Positions 47,894 to 57,071 are shown, counted from the first letter of the stretch. The stretch is 64,000 nt of DNA from Hyphomicrobiales bacterium (GCA_900472625.1 UCIT01000013.1:162727-226726), one strand, 5' to 3'. A program made the numbers and translations. The notes: generated by a model not told the origin, from the letters alone.

Positions 47894-49720
47894 ATGTGTG
47901 GAATTGTTGGTATCGTTGGTAATAGTCCGGTTGCTGTGCGCCTTGTCGATGCACTGAAGCGGCTCGAATATCGGGGCTATGATTCCGCTGGCGTCGCCAC
48001 CATCCACGATGGCGCCATGGACCGCCGTCGCGCCGAGGGAAAGCTCTTCAATCTCGAAAAGCGTCTCGACAGCGAGCCGCTCGCCGGCAACACAGGGATC
48101 GCCCATACACGCTGGGCAACCCACGGCGTCCCCAACGAGACCAATGCGCACCCACATTTCGTCAAAGGCGTCGCCGTCGTCCATAACGGCATCATCGAAA
48201 ACTTCTCTGAATTGCGCGATGAGTTGACCGCCGAAGGCGCAGCCTTCGAAACCCAGACGGATACCGAGGTCGTCGCCCACCTGATGGCCAAGTATCTGGG
48301 CGAGGGCCTCGAGCCACGCGCGGCGATGATGAAGATGCTCAACCGCGTGACCGGTGCCTACGCGCTTGCCGTCATGCTGCAAAAGGATCCAGACACGATC
48401 ATGGCGGCGCGTTCCGGCCCGCCGCTGGCGATCGGCTACGGCAGGGGCGAGATGTTTCTCGGCTCCGACGCCATCGCGCTCTCGCCCTTCACCAACGAGA
48501 TCAGCTATCTGGTCGACGGCGACTGGGCGGTTCTGACCAGGGACGGCGCAACCATTCTCGATTTCGCCGGCAACGAGATCTCGCGTCCGCGACAGATCTC
48601 GCAGACGACGGCTTTTGTCGTCGACAAGGGCAATCACCGCCATTTCATGGAAAAGGAAATCTACGAGCAGCCTGAAGTGATCTCCCACGCGCTCAGCCAC
48701 TACGTGGATTTCGCCAGCAACACGGTCGGTCCGAACGCCGCTGCGATCGATTTCAAGTCGGTGACCGGCCTCGCCATCTCGGCCTGTGGCACCGCCTATC
48801 TCGCCGGCCTCGTCGGCAAGTACTGGTTCGAGCGCTATGCGCGCCTGCCGGTCGAGATCGACGTCGCCTCCGAATTCCGCTACCGCGAAATGCCGCTCTC
48901 TCCAACGCAAGCCGCCCTGTTCATCTCGCAGTCCGGCGAAACCGCGGATACGCTGGCTTCGCTGCGCTACTGCAAGGACAACGGACTGAAGATCGGCGCC
49001 GTCGTCAACGTCCGGGAATCGACCATCGCGCGTGAATCGGACGCGATCTTTCCGATCATGGCGGGTCCCGAGATCGGTGTCGCCTCGACGAAGGCCTTCA
49101 CCTGCCAGCTCGCTGTTCTGGCATCGCTGGCGCTGGGCGCTGGCAAGGCGAGGGGGACGATCAGCCCCGAGCAGGAAAAGGAACTTGTTCGCCATTTGGC
49201 GGAAATGCCGCGCATCATGAGCGGCGTACTCAATGCCATCCAGCCGCAGATGGAAACGCTGTCGCGCGAGCTGTCGAAGTGCCGCGACGTGCTCTACCTC
49301 GGCCGTGGCACCAGCTATCCGCTGGCCATGGAAGGCGCGCTGAAGCTCAAGGAAATCTCCTACATCCACGCCGAGGGCTATGCCGCCGGCGAGCTGAAGC
49401 ATGGCCCGATCGCGCTGATCGACGAGAACATGCCCGTTATCGTCATCGCACCCTACGATCGCTTCTTCGAGAAGACCGTATCGAACATGCAGGAGGTCGC
49501 GGCTCGCGGCGGTCGAATCATCTTCATCACCGATGAGGCTGGTGCTGCTCACTCCAAACTGCCGACCATGGCGACGATCGTTCTGCCGAATGTCGACGAG
49601 ATCATCGCGCCGATGATCTTCTCACTCCCGATCCAGCTTTTGGCCTACCACACGGCGGTGTTCATGGGGACCGATGTCGACCAGCCGCGCAACCTTGCGA
49701 AGTCGGTCACGGTCGAGTGA
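47894..49720 (+). CDS. glmS: Glutamine--fructose-6-phosphate aminotransferase
   Basis: A 608-residue enzyme committing carbon to amino sugars. The start codon is set by the catalytic Cys after Met: MCGIVGIVGN with ATG at 47894. The glutaminase domain (1-240) contains HTRWATHG and NGIIENF. Two SIS domains follow (about 280-420 and 450-600) with ACGTAYLAG and the C-terminal QPRNLAKSVTVE. It supplies GlcN-6-P upstream of GlmU in the same pathway. Confidence 0.97.
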   Translation: MCGIVGIVGNSPVAVRLVDALKRLEYRGYDSAGVATIHDGAMDRRRAEGKLFNLEKRLDSEPLAGNTGIAHTRWATHGVPNETNAHPHFVKGVAVVHNGIIENFSELRDELTAEGAAFETQTDTEVVAHLMAKYLGEGLEPRAAMMKMLNRVTGAYALAVMLQKDPDTIMAARSGPPLAIGYGRGEMFLGSDAIALSPFTNEISYLVDGDWAVLTRDGATILDFAGNEISRPRQISQTTAFVVDKGNHRHFMEKEIYEQPEVISHALSHYVDFASNTVGPNAAAIDFKSVTGLAISACGTAYLAGLVGKYWFERYARLPVEIDVASEFRYREMPLSPTQAALFISQSGETADTLASLRYCKDNGLKIGAVVNVRESTIARESDAIFPIMAGPEIGVASTKAFTCQLAVLASLALGAGKARGTISPEQEKELVRHLAEMPRIMSGVLNAIQPQMETLSRELSKCRDVLYLGRGTSYPLAMEGALKLKEISYIHAEGYAAGELKHGPIALIDENMPVIVIAPYDRFFEKTVSNMQEVAARGGRIIFITDEAGAAHSKLPTMATIVLPNVDEIIAPMIFSLPIQLLAYHTAVFMGTDVDQPRNLAKSVTVE

Positions 49721-49835
49721 GTCCGGGCCGCCAAGGCTTGTGCGGCGCGGCAAAGTCTGGCAATTTCCGCCTCGGAAAGCACGGGGGCACTGATTTCCGA
49801 CTGCCGCTATATTGAACGGAGTTCATCCGCAGCCG

Positions 49836-50540
49836 ATGACGGAAAAATTGCCCCGACTGTCGATCGCCACACGCATCAGAAACAATTTTCTGGCGGGCAT
49901 CATCATCTGCGCGCCGATCGCCATCACGCTGTGGCTGACATGGTCGGTGGTGCGTTGGGCCGATAGCTGGGTCAAACCCTATCTGCCCGCCCGCTACGAC
50001 CCGGACAACTATCTCAATTTCGCCGTTCCGGGCTCCGGACTCCTGATCGGCCTTATCATCATCACCATGATCGGCTTCCTCGGCAAGAACCTTATCGGCC
50101 AGTCGATCGTTCAGTTCAGCGAGTCGCTGGTTCGCCGCGTTCCGCTCGTCCGCGTCATCTACAAGAGCGTGAAGCAGATCTTCGAGACAGTGCTTAAGGA
50201 GCGCAGCAACTCCTTCAAGAAAGTCGGGCTGATCGAGTATCCGAGCCCTGGCCTCTGGTCGATGGTCTTCATCGCCACCGATGCCAAGGGTGAAATCGCA
50301 TCGAAGTTCAACGCCATGGGCCACGATATGGTCAGCGTCTTCCTGCCGCCGACACCAGTGCCAACGGCGGGGTTCCTGATCTTCGTGCCGCGCGAGAAAA
50401 TCGTGATGCTCGACATGTCGCCGGAAGATGCGGCAAAGCTACTGATATCAGGTGGCCTCGTGACGCCTGAGGAACTGGTTGCCCGCATTGCCGCGCCTGA
50501 AACAACCAAGCCGCCGCTGCCGGCTCCGGTGGAGATGTAA
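49836..50540 (+). CDS. DUF502 membrane protein
   Basis: A 234-residue protein of the DUF502 family, with two membrane helices at about residues 18-38 (NFLAGIIICAPIAITLWLTW) and 62-82 (GSGLLIGLIIITMIGFLG). The family stretches RVPLVRVIYKSVKQIFETV and PPTPVPTAGFLIFVPRE are present. ATG at 49836 is preferred over the upstream TTG at 49812. Function unknown, although the family is widespread in proteobacteria and plants. It ends 10 bp from the convergent deformylase-like gene. Confidence 0.88.
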   Translation: MTEKLPRLSIATRIRNNFLAGIIICAPIAITLWLTWSVVRWADSWVKPYLPARYDPDNYLNFAVPGSGLLIGLIIITMIGFLGKNLIGQSIVQFSESLVRRVPLVRVIYKSVKQIFETVLKERSNSFKKVGLIEYPSPGLWSMVFIATDAKGEIASKFNAMGHDMVSVFLPPTPVPTAGFLIFVPREKIVMLDMSPEDAAKLLISGGLVTPEELVARIAAPETTKPPLPAPVEM

Positions 50541-50550
50541 TCTGCGGAGA

Positions 50551-51045
50551 TCAACCGCCGGCCTTCTCCCACTTCTGGATCAGCCGGTCGCGCTTCAGCT
50601 TCGACAGCCGCTGCAGCCAGAATATTCCGTCAAGCTGATCGATCTCATGCTGGATGCAGATGGCGAGGAAGTCGGCTGCATCTTCCTCATGCATGGCACC
50701 GTCGAGATCCTGGTAGCGAAACCGGATTGCGTTCGGCCTCGTGACTTCCTCGGTTGCTCCCGGCATCGAGACGCTCCCCTCCGTGTTCCGGCTGGTCTCT
50801 GGCGCAGCCGAGATGATCTCCGGATTGACGTAGATCCGCACCCCATCCTCCCGGCTGAGTTCGATCACAGTTACACGCTGGAAGACGCCGATATGGGCTG
50901 CGGTAATACCGACACCCGGGGCTGCGCGCATGGTATCGAGCAGATCGTCGGCGAGCCCGCGCAGGCTAGCGTCGAAGACGGTGACAGGGTCGCAGACGGT
51001 CTTCAGGCCGAGGTGCGGGAAGCGCAAAATGGGACGAACGGGCAA
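50551..51045 (-). CDS. Degenerate peptide deformylase-like protein
   Basis: A 164-residue protein with the deformylase fold signatures in order, but with altered active-site residues. Motif 1 is GVGITAAHIG (44-53), with His51 in place of the catalytic Gln. Motif 2 is EGSVSMPG (89-96), with Ser91 in place of the metal-binding Cys. Motif 3 is HEIDQ (133-137), with Gln137 in place of the second metal His. His133 and Glu134 remain. Active deformylases remove formyl from initiator Met using Fe/Zn. This paralogue is probably not an ordinary deformylase. It converges on the DUF502 gene. Confidence 0.85.
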   Translation of the reverse strand: MPVRPILRFPHLGLKTVCDPVTVFDASLRGLADDLLDTMRAAPGVGITAAHIGVFQRVTVIELSREDGVRIYVNPEIISAAPETSRNTEGSVSMPGATEEVTRPNAIRFRYQDLDGAMHEEDAADFLAICIQHEIDQLDGIFWLQRLSKLKRDRLIQKWEKAGG

Positions 51046-51214
51046 GAAAACCTCTCCTTGACTAAGGTCAGGCGAAACTATCCGCAGACTGGCGAATTGT
51101 CATCTACATGAACGGTTTAACGCTGGACGTCTCCAGGGCTTTGGGCTAGCACGGAGGCAATTCCGGCGTATCGAAGCATTCTAAACTTCGAATCACATGC
51201 GAGGGCGGCAACAG

Positions 51215-52627
51215 ATGACGAACGAAGCAGAAGAGCTCGTCCGCACGCGGCCTGAGGAGAGCGAAGCCGACCTTTACGACGAGAACGGCAACGTCCGCAG
51301 CGACTTCCTGGCGCTAGTCGGCGCGGCCATCGCCGACCGCGACACCATCTTCCTGCGCCAGCACGTAGCCCGCTTGCACGAATCCGAACTCGGCGATCTG
51401 CTCGAGTCGATCCAGCCGGATCAGCGTCTGGCGCTGGTGCGCCTGCTTGGCGACCAGTTCGACATGACGGCGCTGACGGAGGTCGACGAGGCAATCCGCC
51501 GCGAGATCGTCGACCAGATGCCGAACGAGCAGATCGCCGCCGCCATCGGCGATCTCGATTCGGACGACGCCGTCTACATTCTCGAGGATCTCGACAAGGA
51601 AGACCGGGAAGAAATCCTGGCGCAGCTGCCGTTCACCGAACGGGTGCGCCTGCGCCGCGCGCTGGATTACCCCGAGAGCTCCGCCGGGCGCCGCATGCAG
51701 ACGGAGTTCGTCGCCGTGCCGCCGTTCTGGACGGTCGGTCAGACGATCGACTATATGCGCGACGAGGAGGATCTGCCCTATTCCTTCTCGCAGATCTTCG
51801 TCATCGATCCGACGTTCAAACTGCTCGGCACCATCGATCTCGACAAGATCCTGCGGACCAAACGGCAGAACAAGATAGAAACGATCATGCGCGAGACCAA
51901 CCACCCGATCCCGGCCGAAATGGACCAGGAAGAGGCGGCGCAGCTGTTCGAGCAGTACGACCTTCTTTCCGCTGCCGTCGTCGACGAGAACGGCCGCTTG
52001 GTCGGTGTGCTGACCATCGACGACGTCGTCGACGTCATCCACGAAGAGGCCGACGAGGATATCAAGCGTCTCGGCGGTGTCGGTGACGAAGAGCTGTCGG
52101 ATAATGTTTTCTCGACCGTGAAGTCGCGTTTCCTCTGGCTGGTGATCAACCTCGGTACAGCACTGCTGTCGGCGAGCGTTATCGGCCTGTTCGACGGTTC
52201 GATCGAAAAGATGATCGCGCTTGCGGTGCTGATGCCGATCGTCGCCTCTATGGGTGGCAATGCCGGTACGCAGACGATGACGGTGACCGTGCGCGCGCTC
52301 GCCACCGGCGACCTCGACATCTACAATGCCGGTCGCGTCATCCGGAGAGAGGTTGCTGTCGGCATCGCCAACGGCGCCATGTTCTCGGTCATCATGGGGA
52401 CGATCGCGGCCCTGTGGTTTCACGACTACCAGCTCGGCTTCGTCATCGGCGCGGCCATGGTCATCAACCTGTTCGCCGCTGCCGTTGCAGGCATTCTTCT
52501 GCCGCTTCTTCTCGATAAGGTCGGAGCCGACCCGGCCATCGCCTCGTCGGTTTTCGTCACCACGGTGACCGACTGCACGGGCTTTTTCGCCTTCCTCGGT
52601 ATCGCAACCTGGTGGTTCGGAATATAG
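51215..52627 (+). CDS. mgtE: Magnesium transporter MgtE
   Basis: A 470-residue Mg2+ channel. Order: cytoplasmic MgtE N domain (about residues 30-145, LESIQPDQRLALVRLLGDQF), two CBS domains (about 150-275, LVGVLTIDDVVDVIHEE) and the membrane domain with five helices from residue 300 onward (AVLMPIVASMGGNAGTQTMT). The N domain and CBS pair close the pore when Mg2+ is high. ATG at 51215 is preferred over 51197 by spacing to GAGG. No magnesium riboswitch was recognised in the 169-bp upstream gap. Confidence 0.96.
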   Translation: MTNEAEELVRTRPEESEADLYDENGNVRSDFLALVGAAIADRDTIFLRQHVARLHESELGDLLESIQPDQRLALVRLLGDQFDMTALTEVDEAIRREIVDQMPNEQIAAAIGDLDSDDAVYILEDLDKEDREEILAQLPFTERVRLRRALDYPESSAGRRMQTEFVAVPPFWTVGQTIDYMRDEEDLPYSFSQIFVIDPTFKLLGTIDLDKILRTKRQNKIETIMRETNHPIPAEMDQEEAAQLFEQYDLLSAAVVDENGRLVGVLTIDDVVDVIHEEADEDIKRLGGVGDEELSDNVFSTVKSRFLWLVINLGTALLSASVIGLFDGSIEKMIALAVLMPIVASMGGNAGTQTMTVTVRALATGDLDIYNAGRVIRREVAVGIANGAMFSVIMGTIAALWFHDYQLGFVIGAAMVINLFAAAVAGILLPLLLDKVGADPAIASSVFVTTVTDCTGFFAFLGIATWWFGI

Positions 52628-52652
52628 TCAACTCATGAGCGAGTTGCGTAAA

Positions 52653-52674
52653 TTGACTATTACGTAAAAGTCAA
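52653..52674. promoter_or_regulatory. Palindromic operator candidate before the MerR gene
   Basis: An inverted repeat TTGACT (52653-52658) and AGTCAA (52669-52674) encloses the 8-bp palindrome TTACGTAA (52660-52667). It is 32 bp before the MerR-family start, where such regulators bind their own promoters. TTACGTAA-type sites with a second GCGTAAA half to the left resemble LiuR-type sites. Inference from pattern. Confidence 0.45.
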
Positions 52675-52705
52675 TATTATGGATGCCTGAAAAGTCGAGG
52701 GATCC

Positions 52706-53098
52706 ATGCCTGTAAGCAAATACTATAGCATCACTGAATTGACGCGGGAATTCGGCGTATCGACGCGGACTCTGCGTTTCTATGAAGACGAGGGGCTGAT
52801 CCATCCCGAACGTCGCGGCCGCACACGCTTGTTCCGCCCGACCGATCGACGGCTGATCCAGGAAATCCTGCGCGGTCGCCGGATCGGCTTCACCATCGCC
52901 GAAATCCGCGAGATCATTCAGGTCTACAAGGAGCCGCCCGGCGAGCTTGGCCAGTTGAAGCTGCTGATGAAGCGCGTTGACGAGAAGCGCGACGATCTGC
53001 GCCAGAAGCGCAAGGATATCGAGGATACATTGACGGAACTCGACAACATCGAGGAAGCCTGCCTTGGCCGCCTCGCAGAAATCGGCGTTGGTACCTGA
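52706..53098 (+). CDS. MerR-family transcriptional regulator (LiuR-like)
   Basis: A 130-residue regulator. The N-terminal winged helix-turn-helix reads YSITELTREFGVSTRTLRFY and then EDEGLIHPERRGRTRLF (residues 7-45). A dimerisation coiled coil spans about 80-120 (LKLLMKRVDEKRDDLRQKRK). The C-terminal part has a single Cys (EEACLGRLAEIG) and no metal-binding Cys pair. It is similar in length and sequence to the LiuR group, which controls branched-chain acyl-CoA breakdown in relatives, but no such genes are in the window. Confidence 0.85.
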   Translation: MPVSKYYSITELTREFGVSTRTLRFYEDEGLIHPERRGRTRLFRPTDRRLIQEILRGRRIGFTIAEIREIIQVYKEPPGELGQLKLLMKRVDEKRDDLRQKRKDIEDTLTELDNIEEACLGRLAEIGVGT

Positions 53099-53158
53099 AT
53101 TTTCGCTGCCGCAACCTCGGCGCCAATACAGAGCAGCCGCGAACCTCTGCGGTGCCGT

Positions 53159-54139
53159 CTACGGTTGATCGACGCTACACTCGCTCGCCAGCCCCAGGAT
53201 CCGACCGTCGTCGGCCTTGATCTCGCCTGTCTGGAAAGGCGTGAACAGATTCTGCGCCTGCAATTTCTCAAGCGTGCACTGGCAAAAGCTCCGGCATAGC
53301 GCTTCGCCTTCCTGCAGGCTGCAGGACACGTTGCATTGTTGCAGGTAGCCGGCGACCGGATCCGGCTTGGCCGGCGGCACGATGTACGACAGACCGAATG
53401 CGATGGCGATCAGCACCGGCTGGTGGATGAGATAAAAGGCGAGGCTGTGGCGGCCAGCCTTGGCAAGCAGGCTCGAACCGGTGCCGAGTGCCGCCAGCTT
53501 TGCGGGCAGGCCGGTTTTCAGGGCGACCGACGCGCTCGTCAGTCCCAGCAGGAACGGCACCATCCACGGAAACAGCGGAACATAGTCATTCGACCGCTGC
53601 GGCATATCAGCAAAGCCGATCCAGGCCAGATAGCGCGGGTTGAACAATGGCCAGCGCAACAGGCCGGGGGAAACCCACGTGTCGGCGATCCAGGCGACGA
53701 CGGCAGCTGCTGTGATCGCGATGATCAGCGGCAGAGGCAACCGAAGCACCAGCACGCCGATGATGCTGAGAATAGCGATGCAGTGCAGGATGCCGAAGAA
53801 TATCCATTCGCCGGGCATGAAAAAATAAGTTGCCGCCGAGATCACCACCGATGCGGCGGCAATCATGCCGAACCGCTTCCAGAACGACCTCCAACGTGTT
53901 TCCGGCGTATTGGCAAGCACGAGGCTGATGCCCACGATGAACAGGAATGTCGAGGCGATGGCGCGGGCATAAAGCTTCAGCAGCCCGGTCTCCGCCGTTC
54001 CGGGAGTGAGATAGCCGACGAACTCCAGGTCCCAGGTGAAGTGATAGGTCGCCATCGCGATCAGTGCTGCGCCGCGTAGCGTATCGAGCAGGCCGATGCG
54101 GGGCGGTCTGGCGCTAGGTTCCGTCGCCGAAACGGTCAT
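53159..54139 (-). CDS. DUF1624/heparan-alpha-glucosaminide acetyltransferase-like membrane protein with Cys-rich tail
   Basis: A 326-residue membrane protein. It opens with RIGLLDTLRGAALIAMATYH, typical of the COG3503 (DUF1624) acyltransferase-like family, and has about seven to nine hydrophobic segments up to residue 255. A soluble tail then holds six cysteines at 269, 273, 282, 286, 288 and 321, arranged as two C-x3-C units 8 residues apart. Family members are thought to move acyl groups across membranes; the substrate here is unknown. The start is 1 bp from the stop of the next gene upstream on this strand. Confidence 0.82.
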   Translation of the reverse strand: MTVSATEPSARPPRIGLLDTLRGAALIAMATYHFTWDLEFVGYLTPGTAETGLLKLYARAIASTFLFIVGISLVLANTPETRWRSFWKRFGMIAAASVVISAATYFFMPGEWIFFGILHCIAILSIIGVLVLRLPLPLIIAITAAAVVAWIADTWVSPGLLRWPLFNPRYLAWIGFADMPQRSNDYVPLFPWMVPFLLGLTSASVALKTGLPAKLAALGTGSSLLAKAGRHSLAFYLIHQPVLIAIAFGLSYIVPPAKPDPVAGYLQQCNVSCSLQEGEALCRSFCQCTLEKLQAQNLFTPFQTGEIKADDGRILGLASECSVDQP

Positions 54140-54907
54140 TCACACTCCCCCGGATGAGTCGTTGCCGCCGAGCGGCGGATCGCCCCGGGGAATAGGAGAA
54201 AGGTGGAGATTTGATGGCGGCTGCGCATCCATGATCGCCAGCCGGGCCTCCGAGAAGAACTGTCGCCGCGTCAGAACGACGATGACGATCGTTGTCGTCA
54301 GCATGAACACATAAGGGTTGATGAACCAGCCGAGATAGCCGATCGACAGGAAGATCGCCCGCAAGCCCTCGTTGAAATGGCCGCCGGCGATGATGTTCAT
54401 CCGGATCACCCGCTCGGCCGCCCGTTCTGCCGCGACGATGTCGCGTTCGGTATCGCGCATCATCGGAATGCCGCCGAACAGGATCGTGCAGTAGTTGAAC
54501 AGTCGGTAAGACCAGCCGAACTTGAAGAAGGCATATCCGAACAGGGCCGCCAGTCCTCCCACTTTCATTTCGAACACTGCGTGCCCGCTGTGCAGCACCA
54601 GCGGGAGGTCTGCGAAGACGGCATCGACCTTTTCGGTCGCGCCGAGCAGAGCGAAGCAACTGCCGACCGCAAAGATCGAGGTGGATGCGAAGAAGGCGGT
54701 GCCGTTCTGCAGTCCGGCCATGATCTGCGTATCGATCATCTTCAGGTCGCGTCGCAGCGAGTTGTAGATCCATTCGCGGCGCCGCTCGATCATCGCGTGG
54801 GTGAGGCTTGTTCGGCCAAACAGACTGGCGCCGCGCAGCAGCCGAGAGTAGCCGAACCAGATCAGCGCAAAAAACGCCAGGGCGATGTAATCTGCCGTCG
54901 TCATCAT
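54140..54907 (-). CDS. DUF599 membrane protein
   Basis: A 255-residue membrane protein of the DUF599 family with about four helices (IALAFFALIWFGYSRLL; FASTSIFAVGSCFALLGA; GGLAALFGYAFFKFGWSYRL; SIGYLGWFINPYVFMLTTTI). The stretches AGLQNGTAFFAST and AGGHFNEGLRAIF are typical. The first codons are ATGATG at 54907/54904. It abuts the DUF1624 gene, so the two are probably an operon. Function unknown. Confidence 0.85.
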   Translation of the reverse strand: MMTTADYIALAFFALIWFGYSRLLRGASLFGRTSLTHAMIERRREWIYNSLRRDLKMIDTQIMAGLQNGTAFFASTSIFAVGSCFALLGATEKVDAVFADLPLVLHSGHAVFEMKVGGLAALFGYAFFKFGWSYRLFNYCTILFGGIPMMRDTERDIVAAERAAERVIRMNIIAGGHFNEGLRAIFLSIGYLGWFINPYVFMLTTTIVIVVLTRRQFFSEARLAIMDAQPPSNLHLSPIPRGDPPLGGNDSSGGV

Positions 54908-55094
54908 TATCTTTGTAAAGTTCCCTCTCGGCGCTGTCCCATCTATAGATGCAAGCGTGAACCGCAACAACGGGTCGGTATCGAAGCTTTCACAGGATGA
55001 TGTCGCACGCGTGAAATGCTATGTCGGTGCATCGACCGGATCGTTCGCCATGCTGGCGTAGCGTTGATCAGGAAATTCTAAACAGGACGCACGC

Positions 55095-56501
55095 ATGTTC
55101 CTCTCTGTCTTCGATGTATTCAAGATCGGCGTCGGCCCGTCCAGCTCGCACACGATGGGGCCGATGACGGCGGCAAATCGCTTCCTCGATCTTATCCTGT
55201 CGGACGAATGGCCGCGCCCGTCGTCAGGCGCCAAGGTAGCATCGATCAAGGTCAGTCTGCATGGATCGTTGGCCTTTACCGGCATCGGTCACGGGACGGG
55301 CAGGGCGGTGGTTCTCGGCTTGATGGGCGAACGTCCGGACAGCGTCGATCCCGACAACATGGACAGCATCATCGATCGCGTCGAGCGCTCCGGCCGCATC
55401 ACGCCGGAAGGCCACCCGGCCTATGAGTTCCAGCCAAAGACGGACCTGGTGTTCGACAAGAAGCAGCCGCTTCCCGGCCACGCCAACGGCATGTCCTTTT
55501 CGGCCTTCGACAAGGACGGCCGGATGCTCGTTCGTCGCGTCTACTATTCGGTCGGCGGCGGCTTCGTCGTCACCGACACCGAGCTTGAGAGCATGCGCGC
55601 GAGGAAGAAAATGCCGTCCGACGCCGCCAAGGTTCCCTATCCCTTCGCGACAGCCAAGCAGATGCTTGAGATGGCCGCGCGCTCAGGCATCTCGATTGCG
55701 CAGATGAAGCGCGCCAATGAGGAGAGCCACCGCAGTCGTGAGGAGCTCGACGAAGGCCTCGACCGCATATGGGATGCCATGCGTTCCTGCATCGAACGTG
55801 GGCTGAAGGTCGACGGCATCATGCCAGGCGGCCTCAATGTGCGCCGACGCGCGCGCGCCATCCACGACAAGCTTGAAGAAGAATGGCGCAGCAACCGGAT
55901 CAATCCACTGCTCGCCAACGATTGGCTCAGCGTCTACGCCATGGCGGTCAACGAGGAGAACGCAGGCGGCGGCCGCGTGGTCACAGCGCCCACCAACGGT
56001 GCTGCGGGCGTCATTCCGGCCACCATCCGCTACTACGAGCATTTCCACGACGACTGGGACCAGAACGGCATCCGCGATTACCTGCTGACTGCGGCAGCCG
56101 TCGGCGGAATTATCAAGCACAACGCGTCGATCTCCGGCGCCGAAGTCGGCTGTCAGGGCGAAGTCGGGTCGGCTGCGGCGATGGCGGCTGCCGGACTGGC
56201 CGCGGTCATGGGCGGAACGCCCGAGCAGATCGAGAACGCCGCCGAGATCGCACTGGAGCATCATCTTGGTATGAGCTGCGACCCTGTCGCCGGCCTGGTA
56301 CAGGTGCCCTGCATCGAGCGCAACGCTTTGGGTGCGGTCAAGGCCGTCACCGCCGCCTCCCTAGCGCTCAAGGGCGACGGTCGACATTTCGTGCCGCTCG
56401 ATGCCTGCATCGAGACCATGCGCCAGACAGGTTATGACATGAGCGACAAGTACAAGGAAACCTCGACCGGCGGCCTTGCGGTCAACGTCGTCGAATGTTG
56501 A
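55095..56501 (+). CDS. sdaA: L-serine ammonia-lyase (L-serine dehydratase)
   Basis: A 468-residue iron-sulfur enzyme that deaminates L-serine to pyruvate. The beta-domain motif [15 protein letters not shown] is at the N-terminus, and the cluster cysteines are visible in GCQGEVGSA (near residue 353), MSCDPVAG and VPCIERNA (near 395-410). It is the single-chain form. It is divergent from the DUF599 gene and followed by an inverted repeat at 56501-56545. Confidence 0.95.
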   Translation: MFLSVFDVFKIGVGPSSSHTMGPMTAANRFLDLILSDEWPRPSSGAKVASIKVSLHGSLAFTGIGHGTGRAVVLGLMGERPDSVDPDNMDSIIDRVERSGRITPEGHPAYEFQPKTDLVFDKKQPLPGHANGMSFSAFDKDGRMLVRRVYYSVGGGFVVTDTELESMRARKKMPSDAAKVPYPFATAKQMLEMAARSGISIAQMKRANEESHRSREELDEGLDRIWDAMRSCIERGLKVDGIMPGGLNVRRRARAIHDKLEEEWRSNRINPLLANDWLSVYAMAVNEENAGGGRVVTAPTNGAAGVIPATIRYYEHFHDDWDQNGIRDYLLTAAAVGGIIKHNASISGAEVGCQGEVGSAAAMAAAGLAAVMGGTPEQIENAAEIALEHHLGMSCDPVAGLVQVPCIERNALGAVKAVTAASLALKGDGRHFVPLDACIETMRQTGYDMSDKYKETSTGGLAVNVVEC

Positions 56502-56545
56502 TGCGCGGCCACTCGCGATCCGCAAGGGTGGCTGTAGCCGCGCAT
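56501..56545 (+). other. Long-range inverted repeat after sdaA
   Basis: ATGCGCGGC (56501-56509) pairs with GCCGCGCAT (56537-56545), with an inner GCCAC/GTGGC pairing possible. It begins on the last base of the sdaA stop codon. No T-run follows, so termination would not be of the classical type. May mark the mRNA end of sdaA. Confidence 0.35.
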
Positions 56546-56633
56546 TACAGCAGGGATTGGAAAACCTCGCTTGTTGCCGTCGGCGGCGCTTTAGCCGCTT
56601 GACGCTGCCCGGCAAAAGGATTTCAACGGCAGC

Positions 56634-57071
56634 ATGGCATTGCATCTTATCAAACTGTGCGTCGGCGCCGACTCGATCGACGATCTGCGCGAATGGGTGG
56701 CGGAGCGCTCCCTGCGGGCCATCGTTGCCGGTCTCGAACCACATTCCGTTCACACGACACGGATGGTGCCCAAGCGGGTGGAGGAGCTGCTGGACGGTGG
56801 TTCGCTCTATTGGGTGATCAAGGGGCAGGTGCAGGCGCGCCAGAAGCTGCTGGACATCCAGCCGTTTACCGACGGAGAGGGCATCGGTCGTTGCCATCTG
56901 GTGCTTGGGCCCGAGGTCATCGAGACGTCGGTGCAGCCGAAGCGAGCTTTCCAGGGATGGCGCTATTATCCGGAAGACGATCGCCCGCGCGATCTGCATA
57001 CGCTCGGCGAAGGTATCGCCGAGATGCCCGCGGATTTGCGCCTCGAGCTGTCGGAACTGGGTCTTCTCTGA
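56634..57071 (+). CDS. DUF1489 family protein
   Basis: A 145-residue soluble protein of the DUF1489 family, with the stretches LHLIKLCVGADSIDDL at the N-terminus, TRMVPKRVEELLDGGSLYWV, and RAFQGWRYYPEDDRPRDL near the C-terminus. The family is restricted largely to alphaproteobacteria and has no assigned function. It follows sdaA by 132 bp on the same strand. Confidence 0.88.
   Translation: MALHLIKLCVGADSIDDLREWVAERSLRAIVAGLEPHSVHTTRMVPKRVEELLDGGSLYWVIKGQVQARQKLLDIQPFTDGEGIGRCHLVLGPEVIETSVQPKRAFQGWRYYPEDDRPRDLHTLGEGIAEMPADLRLELSELGLL

Noticed and set aside
46235..49552. A 1105-codon open frame antisense to glmU and glmS
   Set aside because: It is the mirror of high-GC coding DNA. Both sense genes are full length and conserved, and the antisense product is a low-complexity string rich in Asp, Arg and Ala without any domain.
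51046..51214. Magnesium riboswitch (M-box) upstream of mgtE
   Set aside because: No multi-helix leader or M-box core could be recognised in the 169-base gap, and the class is mainly Gram-positive.
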